Notes: a model not told the origin generated them from the sequence alone. Positions 1 to 10,221 are shown, counted from the first letter of the stretch. The stretch: DNA of 64,000 bases from Paenibacillus lemnae (GCF_012933385.1 NZ_JABBPN010000002.1:345366-409365); one strand, 5' to 3'. Made by a program: numbers and translations.

Positions 1-390
1 CTTCTTGCGTTCATCCAGCTTCTCATTAGAAACAATAAACACGATAACACTGTAGTCTGCCGGGTTGTCCAGATATTCCAGCAGGCTTTCCGTTCGATGC
101 TCGATCTTGGCACTTTCCTTGCCCGCGGTGAAAATAGCTGCATCCCTGACCAAAATCAGCTTTCTCTGGACCATAAACGGCACAGTCTCTGCTTCCTCAA
201 TGACAGCCTGTATCGGGATCTCGCTCAGGTCCATATGAATTAAAGCAAAATCACGGTCTTCTTTCGTGATAAGCTGGTTCTCAAGAAATGTAAGAAACTC
301 GTTCAACTGATATTTTTCACTGCCGTACAACAGGTAAACCGGAGATACCTCCCCTTGTTTGACGGCCTTAGCCGCTGCTTTGGCATCCAC
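1..390 (-). CDS. holA: DNA polymerase III subunit delta, N-terminal part (cut by window edge)
   Basis: Reading frame on the minus strand that runs off the left edge, so only about 130 N-terminal residues are visible. It starts VDAKAAAKAVKQGEV and continues into SPVYLLYGSEKYQLNEFL, the conserved opening of the HolA clamp-loader delta subunit, which opens the sliding clamp during replication. An in-frame stop lies two codons upstream, so GTG at 390 is the only usable start. An AAGGGG ribosome site precedes it. In Bacillus holA lies downstream of comEC; here a sigma/anti-sigma pair separates them. Identification is by motif and context; the C-terminal two thirds are outside the window. Confidence 0.88.
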   Translation of the reverse strand, partial: MDAKAAAKAVKQGEVSPVYLLYGSEKYQLNEFLTFLENQLITKEDRDFALIHMDLSEIPIQAVIEEAETVPFMVQRKLILVRDAAIFTAGKESAKIEHRTESLLEYLDNPADYSVIVFIVSNEKLDERKK

Positions 391-459
391 CTTTCATCCA
401 CCCCTTTTTCTTCTTCGTCCACTATACCAGAAATGCCTGTACCAGGACAGCCGTACAGC

Positions 460-498
460 GAAGAACCCCTGCCGCCAAGATGGCTGCAGAGGTTCTTC
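460..498 (-). terminator. Hairpin between the anti-sigma gene and holA
   Basis: GAAGAACC and GGTTCTTC pair across a partly paired loop (GC/GC inner pairs). It lies downstream of the anti-sigma factor stop and upstream of holA on the minus strand. There is no clean T-tract after it, so it may be a weak terminator or an RNA-processing hairpin. Confidence 0.45.
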
Positions 499-664
499 AT
501 TCCCAACACATCTATATAAACGCACTGCGGAATGCTCTAGAAACATTCCGCCGCCGGTCAAACGACGGGGTGTTCATTGTGATGTGCTTTATTTAGATCT
601 GTTTTAACCTATTCTTGAACCCGTATAAGTGTGCATCTTTTATCCTCAATTGCCATTTTGATTC

Positions 665-2011
665 CTAAGGGGTTCGAGGAGCCCTCTCGGTTTTTGTTGG
701 CGGTTCAGATCTTGCCGGTGTCTTTGCAGGCGGCGGCACTTCTGCAGCAGAGGAGTCCTCTTTGCTGTTCTGCTTCTCAAGAGAATACACATGCTGTTTC
801 TCAGTGCCGTCAACCATTGTCCAATAGGTAAAGGTTTTGCTGTCTTCAGACCACTGGCCTGTGATCCATTCTCCCTGCAGTGGAAGACTTTGAATAACGG
901 CCGGCGGGTCCTCGGATTTCGGGACCTGGTACAGCACCAGCTGGTCCCCCTCTAGTTGAGCACGGTGCAGGCCATCGGGCGCATCCCACTGCAGTGGTGC
1001 CAGCATACTGGCCATGCCAAATATAAAGTTTTCCTCCGCCTCCACTGCAGGCTCATCATTCATTGAAGGATCCTCTGCAGCCGGGGGCTCATCACTCTTA
1101 TTACCGACTTCTGCATCTGCCGCTGTAGAATCCTCGGCTGGGGGTAATGCAGCCTCTGGATCTGATCCTGATGGTGCCTCTTGAGGATTATTATTGGTTT
1201 CAGAAGAAGGTTCGCTTTGTGCTGCACTCTTACTTTTGTCCGGCTTCACCTGCGGCTTCTCTGTCTCCCCGCTGCTCTTTGAATCTTGAGAAGGAGCCGT
1301 TTTGGTCGTAGAGCGCTCATTCGAGGATTCCTGCCCATCCGGAGCGGCAGATTCCCGAGTCTCTTTCGGGGTCTCCTGCCGGCTCTCTACCGGAGTTTCT
1401 GGCGGAGTATCGGGTAATACCTCGGTCCCGCCTTCTGCCTGGTCCGCAGAGCCTTCTTCTTTCATGAGCGGCTGCTGCTCTTCTGGTACCGTGCTATTGG
1501 CATCAGGAACGTCTTCCTGCTGCATCTCGGTTTCACTCTCGGCAATGCTGCTGTTCGCTGTCATATTCGACTGTTCAGATTGATAAGGAATTTCGGCATC
1601 GGAGAGCTGCTTGGGCTCATAGCTAAAAATGGCTGCTCCCAGCACCACAGCCGCAGCTGCAGCACCAATTGCCGTTCTTCCCGCGATGGTCCCCCACCAA
1701 CCTGAAGAACGAGGAGTACGACGAGGTTCCGGTATCATCTCGGCCGGTTTACGGGCTGCTTCGGCAAGCCGCTCATCCCGGGCACGATCGATCGCATCCA
1801 GCTGAGGCAGTATGGAATCCACCAGGCTGAACGGCATTGTCACCGGCGGCAAGTCTTCGAGATCGCGCGATAATAATTTAATCATTTGAAAGTGTTCCGC
1901 ACACTCGGCGCAAACCGCAATATGCTTGTAAAGCTGTGCGGTTTCATCCGGTGTTAGATCCTGATCGAGGTAACGCTGCATCCAATCTTCCATCACTTGC
2001 TGACAGTTCAT
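665..2011 (-). CDS. Zinc-finger anti-sigma factor with long acidic/Pro/Ser extracytoplasmic region
   Basis: 448 residues. The N-terminus (about 1-60) has an anti-sigma zinc-finger pattern with His30, Cys34 and Cys37 (H-x3-C-x2-C) that would hold the partner sigma factor at the membrane. A single hydrophobic helix at about 112-130 follows. The next roughly 190 residues are low complexity, rich in Glu, Ser, Pro and Thr, and probably a disordered stalk on the outer face. The last 100 residues are more ordered (FGMASMLAPLQWDAPDG) and could sense an envelope signal. The start codon overlaps the upstream sigma gene stop (ATGA), which implies translational coupling. The family role is well known; the signal sensed is not visible. 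Confidence 0.85.
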   Translation of the reverse strand: MNCQQVMEDWMQRYLDQDLTPDETAQLYKHIAVCAECAEHFQMIKLLSRDLEDLPPVTMPFSLVDSILPQLDAIDRARDERLAEAARKPAEMIPEPRRTPRSSGWWGTIAGRTAIGAAAAAVVLGAAIFSYEPKQLSDAEIPYQSEQSNMTANSSIAESETEMQQEDVPDANSTVPEEQQPLMKEEGSADQAEGGTEVLPDTPPETPVESRQETPKETRESAAPDGQESSNERSTTKTAPSQDSKSSGETEKPQVKPDKSKSAAQSEPSSETNNNPQEAPSGSDPEAALPPAEDSTAADAEVGNKSDEPPAAEDPSMNDEPAVEAEENFIFGMASMLAPLQWDAPDGLHRAQLEGDQLVLYQVPKSEDPPAVIQSLPLQGEWITGQWSEDSKTFTYWTMVDGTEKQHVYSLEKQNSKEDSSAAEVPPPAKTPARSEPPTKTERAPRTP

Positions 2012-2556
2012 CCTGATACACCACCTTTCTGATGCTCCTGGAGCATGTTCTGCAGCTGCTGCCTCGCCCTAAACAGATAAGACTTCACCGTATTTAAAGG
2101 TAAATTCAGGCAGTCTGCGATTTCGTTGTAAGATAAATCCTGCACATATCTCAGGACAATGACGGTTCGGTGATGATCGGGCAGATGATTGATCGCCTCT
2201 TGAATATCCTGTGCCAAATATCCCGTCATGACTTCCTTCTCAACATTCTGGCGGTCTTCGAATACGAGATCATGTTCATCAATGGAGACGGTAGGTTTGT
2301 TGCGGCGGAATTTATCAATACAAATATTCGTCACGATTCGTTGAACCCAGGTTTTGAATTGAGCCTTCTCTTCATAGGAATTGATCTTGGTGTAAACCCG
2401 GATCAACGCTTCCTGGGAAGCATCCAGCGCGTCCTGTTCATTGTTTAAGATATAATAAGCTGTGCGGTATACATGCTGCTCGATTTCTCGCAATAGGGTG
2501 ATTAGAGCGTCGCGATCGCCCGATTGAGCGGCTCTGATGAGTCCCTGCTCCACCAC
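2008..2556 (-). CDS. ECF-type RNA polymerase sigma factor
   Basis: 182 residues, normal for an ECF (group 4) sigma factor. Region 2 is at about 20-90 (YYILNNEQDALDASQEALI, FKTWVQRIVTNICIDKFRR) and region 4 at about 120-175 (LPDHHRTVIVLRYVQDLSY with the helix-turn-helix EIADCLNLPLNTVKSYLFRA). The start is a GTG after an AGGGGGA ribosome site; a second GTG follows directly. It forms a two-gene unit with the anti-sigma gene through a 4-bp overlap. A candidate self-recognised promoter lies about 35-60 bp upstream. Its regulon cannot be read from the sequence. Confidence 0.92.
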   Translation of the reverse strand: MVEQGLIRAAQSGDRDALITLLREIEQHVYRTAYYILNNEQDALDASQEALIRVYTKINSYEEKAQFKTWVQRIVTNICIDKFRRNKPTVSIDEHDLVFEDRQNVEKEVMTGYLAQDIQEAINHLPDHHRTVIVLRYVQDLSYNEIADCLNLPLNTVKSYLFRARQQLQNMLQEHQKGGVSG

Positions 2557-2586
2557 AGTGGATCCCCCTCTCCCTGCATACTAAAT

Positions 2587-2613
2587 GACGAATCTATTTC
2601 GAAAATTGTTGCA
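2587..2613 (-). promoter_or_regulatory. Candidate ECF autoregulatory promoter
   Basis: On the minus strand TGCAAC (2613-2608) is followed after 17 bp by CGTC (2590-2587), close to the AAC / CGTC spacing typical of SigW-like ECF promoters. It sits directly upstream of the sigma gene. This is pattern matching only. Confidence 0.5.
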
Positions 2614-2759
2614 GGATAACATTTTATTTTTTAAGGAAACATCAACTAACTATACCAAAAATAATTCCTGGCGTCATCAGACTCTCTTCATATCCAGACC
2701 TATTGGCGTCGGCAAACAAAGGTCATATGCTCCAGTGTCCTCAGATATACACAAATAGG

Positions 2760-2783
2760 AAAAGCCTCACAGGGGAGGCTTTT
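2760..2783 (-). terminator. Terminator overlapping the end of comEC
   Basis: AAAAGCCTC pairs with GAGGCTTTT over a 6-nt loop. The hairpin overlaps the last codons of comEC (stop at 2767), and the T-rich side points along the minus strand. Confidence 0.65.
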
Positions 2784-5424
2784 CTGGAGGTAATTTTGTA
2801 CGAACACTGATTTTACCGTCTGATTCTACTCTGATCTGGGTCTCACCGTGCAGATCGGTGCGGAACAGCGTCACGTTATGTTCTATTATACGATCTACCA
2901 CATCGGGATGCGGATGACGGTAAATATTGTTCACCCCCGCTGAGATGACGGCCGCTGCAGGTCTCCAAGCTTCCAGCCACTGTGGGGATGTGGATGTTTT
3001 GCTGCCATGGTGTCCAATTTTCATCACATCTACCGGTAAGGCTGCTGCTGCAAGCGATCCATCAACGTTGTGCAAAATCGTAAGCTCAGCCGCTGTATCA
3101 GCGTCACCGCTGAATAAAAACCTCGCTTTGTTCATCTTCATTAAAAATACCAGGGAATGATGATTCTGTTCCTTGACCTGTTGAAGCTGCCTGTCATCTT
3201 CAACCGCTCTGGCGGAAGGATGAAGGAACTGTATGCGTGTATCGGCATCAGGCTCATACAGGGAATGCTCTTCCGCTTTGTAGATCGGGATTCCCTTGCG
3301 CAGGGCCGTACTCATGAGAGCCTCGAACTTGGGTGATGATGTCAGGGTCCCATTAAAAACAATCGCTCTCACCGGTATTTCCTCCAGCACCGCTTGAATG
3401 CCGCCTGCATGGTCCTGATCATTATGCGTAATCATGACCATATCCAGACTATGAACGCCTCTCTTCTTCAACAGAGGAACGACGACTTTGGCACCGACCT
3501 CAAACGGGCTTTTCCTCTCCCTCCATGCGTCCTTCTCTTTCCGAAAGTTAAGCGTACCGCCCCCATCTACCAGCAGATTTCGCCCCGATGGTGTCGTAAT
3601 GAGTATGGAATCACCTTGGCCGACATCCAGAAATTGCACGGTCCCTGCTCCATGTCGGTAAGGGCTGTGATAGCCTGTATACAGTAGCAAGCAGATTATG
3701 ACAGCAAGCGGAAGTACCGCAGGAATCGCAGCGGCCTCTATTCCTCGCGCCAATCGCAAGAAACCGGCGGATCTCAGCCTTGCGGTGACAGACCACAGCA
3801 CAGGATGAGGTTCTGATCGGCGAAGATCCTGAAGAATTGATCGGCCTGTCCTTTTCTGCACAGCATCAAGCGGCACCGTCTCATCCGGGTTGAATGGTTC
3901 GGCACGGTTTTCAAGCAGCTTGTTTAAGGAACGCAGCAGCAGAAACAAGGTGATAAAATACATCATGATCCACCACAAAGCGGGAGAGGGCCATATGGTC
4001 AAAAATGCAGACGAGCCGTTCATCCACTCTACCCATCCAAAGGTCAGATTATTGATCGATACAATCAGGGCTGCGAGCCAGCCGGCACCCTGCATCCAGA
4101 TGATACTGATAAGAACACAGATCATTCCCAGCGGCAGCACGACCAGACTGATTAAGGGTACCAGCAGGAGGTTGGCAAGGAGCGACAGCAGCGAAAACTG
4201 GTTGAAATAATAAATAGTAAGCGGAAAAGAGACCATCTGGGCTGCGGCCGTCACGGCCAGAGAGCCGCCCAGCCACTTTGGAAAAGCAGAGAGCAGCGGC
4301 ATCAGCTTCGGTACAAAAATCATGAGTCCAGCAGTCACCAGGAACGACAGTTGAAAGCTGACATTGACCAGATAATACGGGTTGTACCAGAGCATCATGA
4401 GTGCAGCGGCGCTTAAAATATGCATACCGTCTTTGAGGATCCCTCGCCTGGCCGCATACAAGCCGATCATACCCATAATGCCAGCACGAGTCACGGAGGG
4501 GCTCGCGCCTGTCAGTACAACATACAGTGGCAGAAGAAAAATGACAGCTGTCAGCGATGCTTCCCTGGTCATCCTCAGAGAGGAAAAGATGAACAGCAGA
4601 CAGCCGACATAAACGGCCACATGCATACCCGATATCGCCAGGATATGGGTCAATCCCAGTCTGGAAAATTCCATAAAGGTATCGTGATCCAGGTCTCCTC
4701 GGTCACCGATAATAAGGCCCTTCATATATCCGCCGTGAAATCCGCCAAACAGATCATCAATCCGCCCTCCAATCGATGATCGCAGATCATCATTCCACCG
4801 CCATAGGGATATGACATTATGTTCCTCCGCCATTGTCTTGATCTCTTGGGCCCCCGACGTCTTTACGATAAAATGAATGTTCTGATGCCGCAGAAACGAG
4901 CGATAATCAAATCCGCCAAAGTTACGCGCCTCTCCCGGACGCTCCAATGAGCCGTTAAACACAACGCGATCTCCCCTTTTCCATCCCAAAGCGGTGCCCT
5001 GCTCCTCTTCATGCGACAGCTTCACCTGAACCAGAACCTTCTCCTTCAGTTCTTCATTCGATCCCCACCGGTTCACCTGCATCGTAAAATCTGCTCGGTC
5101 TCCGTCCACTTTTACCGGTGACAAAATATGTCCTTCCACCTCATCACTAATCGTATCTTCTTCTGCTGCACCGCTCTTCAGCACCTGTTCAAGACTGCTC
5201 ACATTGCGGCTGTCATTAAACTCCCAGTACAAGGCCGAACCTGTCAGTGCGAAGAGCATTATAACCGCCAATACCGAACGGGTCCGGCGAAGGATAACGG
5301 CAGCACCAAGCAGCATAGCGATACCTGTAATCACCTGCAGCTGCTGTATGCCTGTAAACATCGCCGCACAAGCGCTTCCGGCCACCCAGTAGATAGCAAA
5401 CCATAAAAGAGGCCGCTGACGCAT
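2767..5424 (-). CDS. comEC: ComEC/Rec2 DNA-uptake channel
   Basis: 885 residues, a full-length ComEC. It forms the inner-membrane channel that carries single-stranded DNA into the cell during transformation. The order is N-terminal membrane segments, a soluble DUF4131-type domain, the multi-helix Competence domain (about 230-530, GLTHILAISGMHVAVYVG) and a C-terminal metallo-beta-lactamase-like domain (about 610-870) with VGQGDSILI, THNDQDHAGG and GHHGSKTS metal-site motifs. A strong terminator separates it from comEB, so it probably has its own promoter rather than being read only from comEA. Nothing suggests truncation. Confidence 0.95.
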   Translation of the reverse strand: MRQRPLLWFAIYWVAGSACAAMFTGIQQLQVITGIAMLLGAAVILRRTRSVLAVIMLFALTGSALYWEFNDSRNVSSLEQVLKSGAAEEDTISDEVEGHILSPVKVDGDRADFTMQVNRWGSNEELKEKVLVQVKLSHEEEQGTALGWKRGDRVVFNGSLERPGEARNFGGFDYRSFLRHQNIHFIVKTSGAQEIKTMAEEHNVISLWRWNDDLRSSIGGRIDDLFGGFHGGYMKGLIIGDRGDLDHDTFMEFSRLGLTHILAISGMHVAVYVGCLLFIFSSLRMTREASLTAVIFLLPLYVVLTGASPSVTRAGIMGMIGLYAARRGILKDGMHILSAAALMMLWYNPYYLVNVSFQLSFLVTAGLMIFVPKLMPLLSAFPKWLGGSLAVTAAAQMVSFPLTIYYFNQFSLLSLLANLLLVPLISLVVLPLGMICVLISIIWMQGAGWLAALIVSINNLTFGWVEWMNGSSAFLTIWPSPALWWIMMYFITLFLLLRSLNKLLENRAEPFNPDETVPLDAVQKRTGRSILQDLRRSEPHPVLWSVTARLRSAGFLRLARGIEAAAIPAVLPLAVIICLLLYTGYHSPYRHGAGTVQFLDVGQGDSILITTPSGRNLLVDGGGTLNFRKEKDAWRERKSPFEVGAKVVVPLLKKRGVHSLDMVMITHNDQDHAGGIQAVLEEIPVRAIVFNGTLTSSPKFEALMSTALRKGIPIYKAEEHSLYEPDADTRIQFLHPSARAVEDDRQLQQVKEQNHHSLVFLMKMNKARFLFSGDADTAAELTILHNVDGSLAAAALPVDVMKIGHHGSKTSTSPQWLEAWRPAAAVISAGVNNIYRHPHPDVVDRIIEHNVTLFRTDLHGETQIRVESDGKISVRTKLPPEKPPL

Positions 5425-5456
5425 TCAATCACATCCCCCTTGAATTCAAACTGCAC

Positions 5457-5500
5457 AAAAAAAAGAACCTCAGAACGCCTAAGCATTCATGGAGGTTCTT
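5457..5500 (-). terminator. Intrinsic terminator after comEB
   Basis: On the minus strand AAGAACCTC pairs with GAGGTTCTT and is followed by a run of eight T. It would end the comEA-comEB transcript before comEC. Confidence 0.85.
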
Positions 5501-5524
5501 CCTCGGGTCACAAAATATATCCAA

Positions 5525-6055
5525 TTAATTTTCAACAGACATCAGCGTTTCTCGCGGCGGTTCATACTGTTCCAGCTGCCGGAACGAAATCCCTTTCTGG
5601 GCCATCATAAGACTGACCTTACGGCTGTCCTTAGGATAGGTACGGTGATAGACAATCTCCGTAATCCCGCTGTTGGCCAGCATATTGGCACAGGTCCAGC
5701 AAGGTTCATCTGTAACATAGACGGTGCTGCCCTCCCGATCGATGCGGTCGGTAAACAACAGCAGATTTTGTTCAGCATGAATGGTACGGATACAGCGCTG
5801 CTTCTTCACCATCTCTTCCACGCCTTCCGTGACGACCAGTTCATAATCCTCTGCGATCATGCACCCAGCCTCTAGGCAGTCCGGCACCCCCATCGGCGCA
5901 CCGTTATATGCCGTCCCGAGCAATTTCTTCCCCTGAACAAGCACCGCGCCCACATGTCTTCTCGGACACTGCGAACGGGTAGAAACCATAAATGCAATAT
6001 CCATAAAGTAGGTATCCCAGTCTTTGCGATGATCACTGCTCATACGTTGTCTCAC
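5525..6055 (-). CDS. comEB: dCMP deaminase family protein ComEB
   Basis: 176 residues. It has the zinc-dependent cytidine/deoxycytidylate deaminase signature: HAEQN (about residues 96-100, catalytic His and Glu) and PCWTC (two zinc-binding cysteines). The expected reaction is deamination of dCMP to dUMP. ComEB is a fixed member of the comE operon although it is not strictly needed for DNA uptake in B. subtilis. It lies 43 bp after comEA and is followed by a strong terminator. Confidence 0.93.
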   Translation of the reverse strand: MRQRMSSDHRKDWDTYFMDIAFMVSTRSQCPRRHVGAVLVQGKKLLGTAYNGAPMGVPDCLEAGCMIAEDYELVVTEGVEEMVKKQRCIRTIHAEQNLLLFTDRIDREGSTVYVTDEPCWTCANMLANSGITEIVYHRTYPKDSRKVSLMMAQKGISFRQLEQYEPPRETLMSVEN

Positions 6056-6098
6056 CTGTCTTTGTTTGAAATAAGATTGATTTTATTGTATCACAGGG

Positions 6099-6734
6099 TT
6101 AAAGCGCGATGTAAGTTTTCATTTTTTCAAACATTTTAGGTCCGATTCCCTTTACCTCCATCAGATCAGCAGGCTTCTGAAATGAGCCATGCGTGTTCCG
6201 GTAATCCAATATAGCCTGGGCTTTCTTCTCTCCAATCCCCGGCAGTTCCATGAGCATCGACAGATTCGCTGTATTGATGTTGATTGTGCCATCTTGAGCA
6301 CTCGATGCAGCACTTCCGCGTGCTTTCTCAGCTGCTGCAGCGGGACTGGAAGGGACCGAATTTTCAGAAACCGGTTTCTGAGCTGCAGGCACTGCGTCAG
6401 GTATCTCGGTGGAGGATGCTGAATGCTGTCCCTCCTTATCAGCTGGAGCCGCGTTACCGGCACGGGCATCAGCTTCTTCAAGAGGAGCCGATGCTGGTTT
6501 TTCTTTACCTGCCTTCGACTTTTCTTTATCTACCTTCGCCGCAGCTTCTTCTTTCTCGTCTGCTGGCTTGCCGCCCTCAGATTGCAGCCCCAGGACTTCT
6601 TCCATTTCTGCGTTTAGCGGTACCCAGTCCTGAAGGCTCTTCTCCCCTCCACTAAACAAAATCAAACCACATCCCAGCAAGGTCACAGCGATACTTGCCG
6701 CCATTTTTGTTCTTCTCATTTCGTGATCCTCCAA
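6099..6734 (-). CDS. comEA: ComEA DNA receptor with disordered linker
   Basis: 211 residues. One N-terminal membrane anchor (about 9-28) is followed by about 110 residues of Ala/Glu/Lys/Pro/Ser-rich low-complexity linker. The C-terminal 60 residues hold two helix-hairpin-helix motifs (INTANLSMLMELPGIGEKKA and LMEVKGIGPKMFEKM), which bind double-stranded DNA at the cell surface. The folded soluble-ligand-binding-like domain that B. subtilis ComEA carries between anchor and HhH region is not evident. It is divergent from comER and upstream of comEB. Confidence 0.92.
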   Translation of the reverse strand: MEDHEMRRTKMAASIAVTLLGCGLILFSGGEKSLQDWVPLNAEMEEVLGLQSEGGKPADEKEEAAAKVDKEKSKAGKEKPASAPLEEADARAGNAAPADKEGQHSASSTEIPDAVPAAQKPVSENSVPSSPAAAAEKARGSAASSAQDGTININTANLSMLMELPGIGEKKAQAILDYRNTHGSFQKPADLMEVKGIGPKMFEKMKTYIAL

Positions 6735-6904
6735 CCCGGACCCGCAGGTCCGCTTTATGTATTTGGCCGCTGGCCGGCTGCGGGTCTAGGGTGACAGATG
6801 CTCATTTACAGCGTACCAGTCATGGGTCAACCTTGCCGCTGCATACATTATCGGTAATACACGGCAGTTCTGTGCCGTTATAACGTGAAAGGAGGGAGCC
6901 CCAT

Positions 6905-7747
6905 ATGAAAGTCGGTTTTATCGGTGCGGGAAGCATGGGCCAGCTGTTGATCGACTCCTTGATCCGTTACGGTGCCTTGCAGCCGGAACAGATTCAGGTA
7001 AGTACCCGTACTCCGCAAAAATCGGTAGATCTTCTACATCAGCATCCCGGTATCAAACTCTATGAAAGTAATGCGGAGAATGCGTCCCAATGCGATATTC
7101 TCTTTCTATGTATCAAACCGGGTGACTTTAGATCAGTTATTGATGACATTGCAGAGGTGATGTCCCCCGAGCAGATTGCCGTATCCATTACCAGTCCCGT
7201 GCAGCTGTCCCATCTGGAGCCGGCACTTCCCTGCAAAGTGGCCAAAATCATCCCCAGCCTAACCAACTACACGGGCAGCGGCGCATCACTGTGCATGTAT
7301 GGTTCCCGAATCAAAGAAAAAGACAGGCTGCTTTTGGAAAGCCTCCTGTCTTACATCAGCAGGCCCATTCAAGTACTGGAATCGCACACAAGGATTACGT
7401 CCGATTTTTCCAGCTGCGGGCCTGCTTTTTTGAGTTATTTTTTGGAAAAATGGATCACTGCTGCCGTCGAATTGACCGGAGCCGACCGCTCCTCTCTGAA
7501 CCGTCTGGCCGGCGAAATGCTGCTTGGCACCGGAAGACTGCTGACAGAAGAAGGATTCACACCGGAGCAGCTACAGAAAAGAATTGCTGTCCCGGGTGGC
7601 ATCACCGCCCAGGCCCTGTCCCTGCTTGAGGAAAGGCTGGACGGTCTGTTTCACCAGCTCATAAGCACCACACATGACAAGTACGATGAGGATTTGGAGA
7701 AACTGGATGCGGTGTTCGACTCCATGGTTAACCGGCCACGATATTGA
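6905..7747 (+). CDS. comER: ComER, pyrroline-5-carboxylate reductase family
   Basis: 280 residues with an N-terminal Rossmann motif ([15 protein letters not shown]) and the ProC-like all-alpha C-terminal region ([22 protein letters not shown]). ComER sits divergently upstream of comEA in Bacillus and is named from that position; its enzymatic role is not established. A GAAAGGAGG ribosome site precedes the ATG. Its last 20 bp overlap tail-to-tail with the 3' end of leuS. Being a diverged paralogue, a true proline-pathway role cannot be excluded. Confidence 0.88.
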   Translation: MKVGFIGAGSMGQLLIDSLIRYGALQPEQIQVSTRTPQKSVDLLHQHPGIKLYESNAENASQCDILFLCIKPGDFRSVIDDIAEVMSPEQIAVSITSPVQLSHLEPALPCKVAKIIPSLTNYTGSGASLCMYGSRIKEKDRLLLESLLSYISRPIQVLESHTRITSDFSSCGPAFLSYFLEKWITAAVELTGADRSSLNRLAGEMLLGTGRLLTEEGFTPEQLQKRIAVPGGITAQALSLLEERLDGLFHQLISTTHDKYDEDLEKLDAVFDSMVNRPRY

Positions 7748-10169
7748 CCAGTTTACCCGGCACTGCAATGACCTTGCGTACACTCTTTCCTTCCAGTGCC
7801 TGCTTGACATTCGGAAGGGAGAGGCTATGTTCTTTCATGGCTTCCTGGTCCATGTCTTTACCGATCTTAACACGCTCGACAATCTTGCCATTCACCTGGA
7901 TCACAATCTCGACTTCAGCATCTACGGTCCATGCCTCATCGAACTGTGGCCAAGTTTCGTAAGTGATGCTTTCACTATATCCAAGCCGGCTCCAGAGCTC
8001 TTCTGCCAGATGGGGAGCCAGCGGAGATAACAGCTTCACGAAACCTTCCATGGCTTGACGCGGCAATTCTTCGGTCTTGTAGCCTTCGTTAACGAAGATC
8101 ATGAGCTGGCTGACCGCTGTATTAAAGCGCAGATGCTCCAGATCTTCCGTCACTTTCTTCACGGTCTTGTGCCAGATGCGCTTAAATTCATCGGAACCTT
8201 CACCGTCTGAAAGCTTGCTGCTAAGCTCGCCGTTCTCGCCGATAAACAAGCGCCATGCGCGGGACAGGAAACGGTGAATGCCCTCCGCTCCGTTCGTGTT
8301 CCATGGTTTGGTCGCTTCCAGCGGCCCCATGAACATTTCGTACACGCGAAGCGTATCGGCTCCATATTCATTCACAATATCATCCGGATTGATGACATTG
8401 CCGCGGGATTTGCTCATCTTCTCGTTGTTGGTACCCAGAATCATACCCTGGTTCACCAGCTTCTGGAACGGTTCCTTCGTATCCACTACACCGAGATCAT
8501 ACAGCACTTTATGCCAGAACCGGGCATACAGCAAATGCAGAACCGCATGCTCTACACCGCCGATGTACAGGTCAACCGGCAGCCAGGCTTTCTGCTTTTC
8601 TTTGGAGCAGATCTCTTCCGTATTATGCGGATCGATATAACGCAAATAGTACCAGCTGCTGCCGGCCCACTGCGGCATCGTGTTCGTCTCGCGGCGGGCT
8701 TTCATTCCCGTTTCGGGATCCACCGTCTCCACCCATTCTGTAACATTGGCGAGCGGTGATTCGCCTGTGCCTGATGGCTTGATGTGATCAACATCCGGCA
8801 GAAGCAGCGGGAGCTGGTCCTCCGGCACAGTTTTCATGGAGCCATCCTCCAAGTGAAGAATCGGAATCGGCTCCCCCCAATACCGCTGGCGGCTGAACAG
8901 CCAGTCCCGCAGGCGATAGGTGATTTTGCGGCTGCCTTTTCCGCTCTCTTCCAGCCAGGTTGTCATTTTCTCAATCGCTTCTTCATTATGAAGCCCGTTC
9001 AGGAAATCGGAATTGACGTGTACACCCGCTCCGGTGTACGCCTCTTCATTCACATTGCCGCCGCTGACCACTTCGATAATATCCAGGTCGAACTTTTTGG
9101 CAAATTCCCAGTCACGGCTGTCGTGGCCCGGTACAGCCATGATGGCACCGGTACCGTATCCGGCAAGCACATAATCGGCAATCCAGATCGGCAGCTTGGC
9201 ACCATTCGCCGGGTTAATTGCATAAGCACCGGTGAAAACACCGGTCTTGTCTTTTGCAAGATCCGTACGTTCCAGATCACTCTTGTGTGCAGCCTGCTCT
9301 TGATACTGCTTAACAGCCGCTTTCTGGCTTTCACTTGTAATGGCTTCCACCATCTCGTGTTCAGGTGCCACCACACAGTAACTTGCACCGAACAGCGTGT
9401 CCGGACGAGTTGTAAATACCGTCAGCTGGTGGTCATGACCCTCAATATCGAATACAACCTCGGCACCCGTCGACTTACCGATCCAGTTCCGCTGCATATC
9501 CTTAATGCTTTCAGACCAATCCAGGTCTTCCAGATCCTCCAGCAGTCTTTCTGCATAATCTGTAATTTTCAATATCCACTGACGCATCGGCTTACGAACA
9601 ACCGGATGACCGCCGCGCTCCGACTTTCCGTCAATGACTTCCTCGTTGGCAAGTACTGTTCCAAGCGCTGGACACCAGTTCACCGGAACTTCAGCTACAT
9701 AGGCAAGACCTCTGTTATACAACTGAATAAAAATCCATTGCGTCCATTTGTAATAATCGGCATCGGTCGTACTGATCTCACGATCCCAATCGTAGGAGAA
9801 ACCCAGAGATTTAATCTGTCTGCGAAAATTATCAATATTGCTGATCGTAAAATCCCGCGGATGCTTGCCGGTGTCCATCGCGTACTGCTCTGCTGGGAGA
9901 CCAAATGCATCCCAGCCCATCGGATGAAGCACATTAAAACCGCGCATCCGTTTAAAGCGGGATACGATATCCGTTGCCGTGTAGCCTTCTGGATGACCTA
10001 CATGCAGCCCCGCACCAGACGGATACGGAAACATATCCAGTGCATAAAACTTCGGCTTATCGTCATCTTCCCTGGTTTTGAATGTTTTGTGCTGATCCCA
10101 ATACTTCTGCCATTTCGGCTCGATGGCCTGCGGCTTATAGCCGTGACCTGTTTGTTGATTTTCGCTCAT
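7728..10169 (-). CDS. leuS: Leucyl-tRNA synthetase
   Basis: 813 residues, a typical bacterial-type LeuRS. The HIGH-type motif is in [17 protein letters not shown] (about residues 48-64) and the KMSKS motif is in [11 protein letters not shown] (about 580). The CP1 editing domain lies between them ([12 protein letters not shown]). It charges tRNA-Leu in the cytoplasm. Expression is controlled by a leucine T-box leader and a consensus SigA-type promoter. The 3' end overlaps convergent comER by 20 bp, so no space remains for a separate terminator. Confidence 0.97.
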   Translation of the reverse strand: MSENQQTGHGYKPQAIEPKWQKYWDQHKTFKTREDDDKPKFYALDMFPYPSGAGLHVGHPEGYTATDIVSRFKRMRGFNVLHPMGWDAFGLPAEQYAMDTGKHPRDFTISNIDNFRRQIKSLGFSYDWDREISTTDADYYKWTQWIFIQLYNRGLAYVAEVPVNWCPALGTVLANEEVIDGKSERGGHPVVRKPMRQWILKITDYAERLLEDLEDLDWSESIKDMQRNWIGKSTGAEVVFDIEGHDHQLTVFTTRPDTLFGASYCVVAPEHEMVEAITSESQKAAVKQYQEQAAHKSDLERTDLAKDKTGVFTGAYAINPANGAKLPIWIADYVLAGYGTGAIMAVPGHDSRDWEFAKKFDLDIIEVVSGGNVNEEAYTGAGVHVNSDFLNGLHNEEAIEKMTTWLEESGKGSRKITYRLRDWLFSRQRYWGEPIPILHLEDGSMKTVPEDQLPLLLPDVDHIKPSGTGESPLANVTEWVETVDPETGMKARRETNTMPQWAGSSWYYLRYIDPHNTEEICSKEKQKAWLPVDLYIGGVEHAVLHLLYARFWHKVLYDLGVVDTKEPFQKLVNQGMILGTNNEKMSKSRGNVINPDDIVNEYGADTLRVYEMFMGPLEATKPWNTNGAEGIHRFLSRAWRLFIGENGELSSKLSDGEGSDEFKRIWHKTVKKVTEDLEHLRFNTAVSQLMIFVNEGYKTEELPRQAMEGFVKLLSPLAPHLAEELWSRLGYSESITYETWPQFDEAWTVDAEVEIVIQVNGKIVERVKIGKDMDQEAMKEHSLSLPNVKQALEGKSVRKVIAVPGKLVNIVAG

Positions 10170-10221
10170 CTTCGCCAGCTCCTTCTTTGCGCTTGAACCC
10201 CATTGGTTATTATGTGTAACA

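Noticed and set aside
8784..10196. Long plus-strand open frame (470 codons) opposite leuS
   Set aside because: Lies wholly antisense to an intact leuS, has no recognisable domain or ribosome site and a composition typical of antisense shadows.
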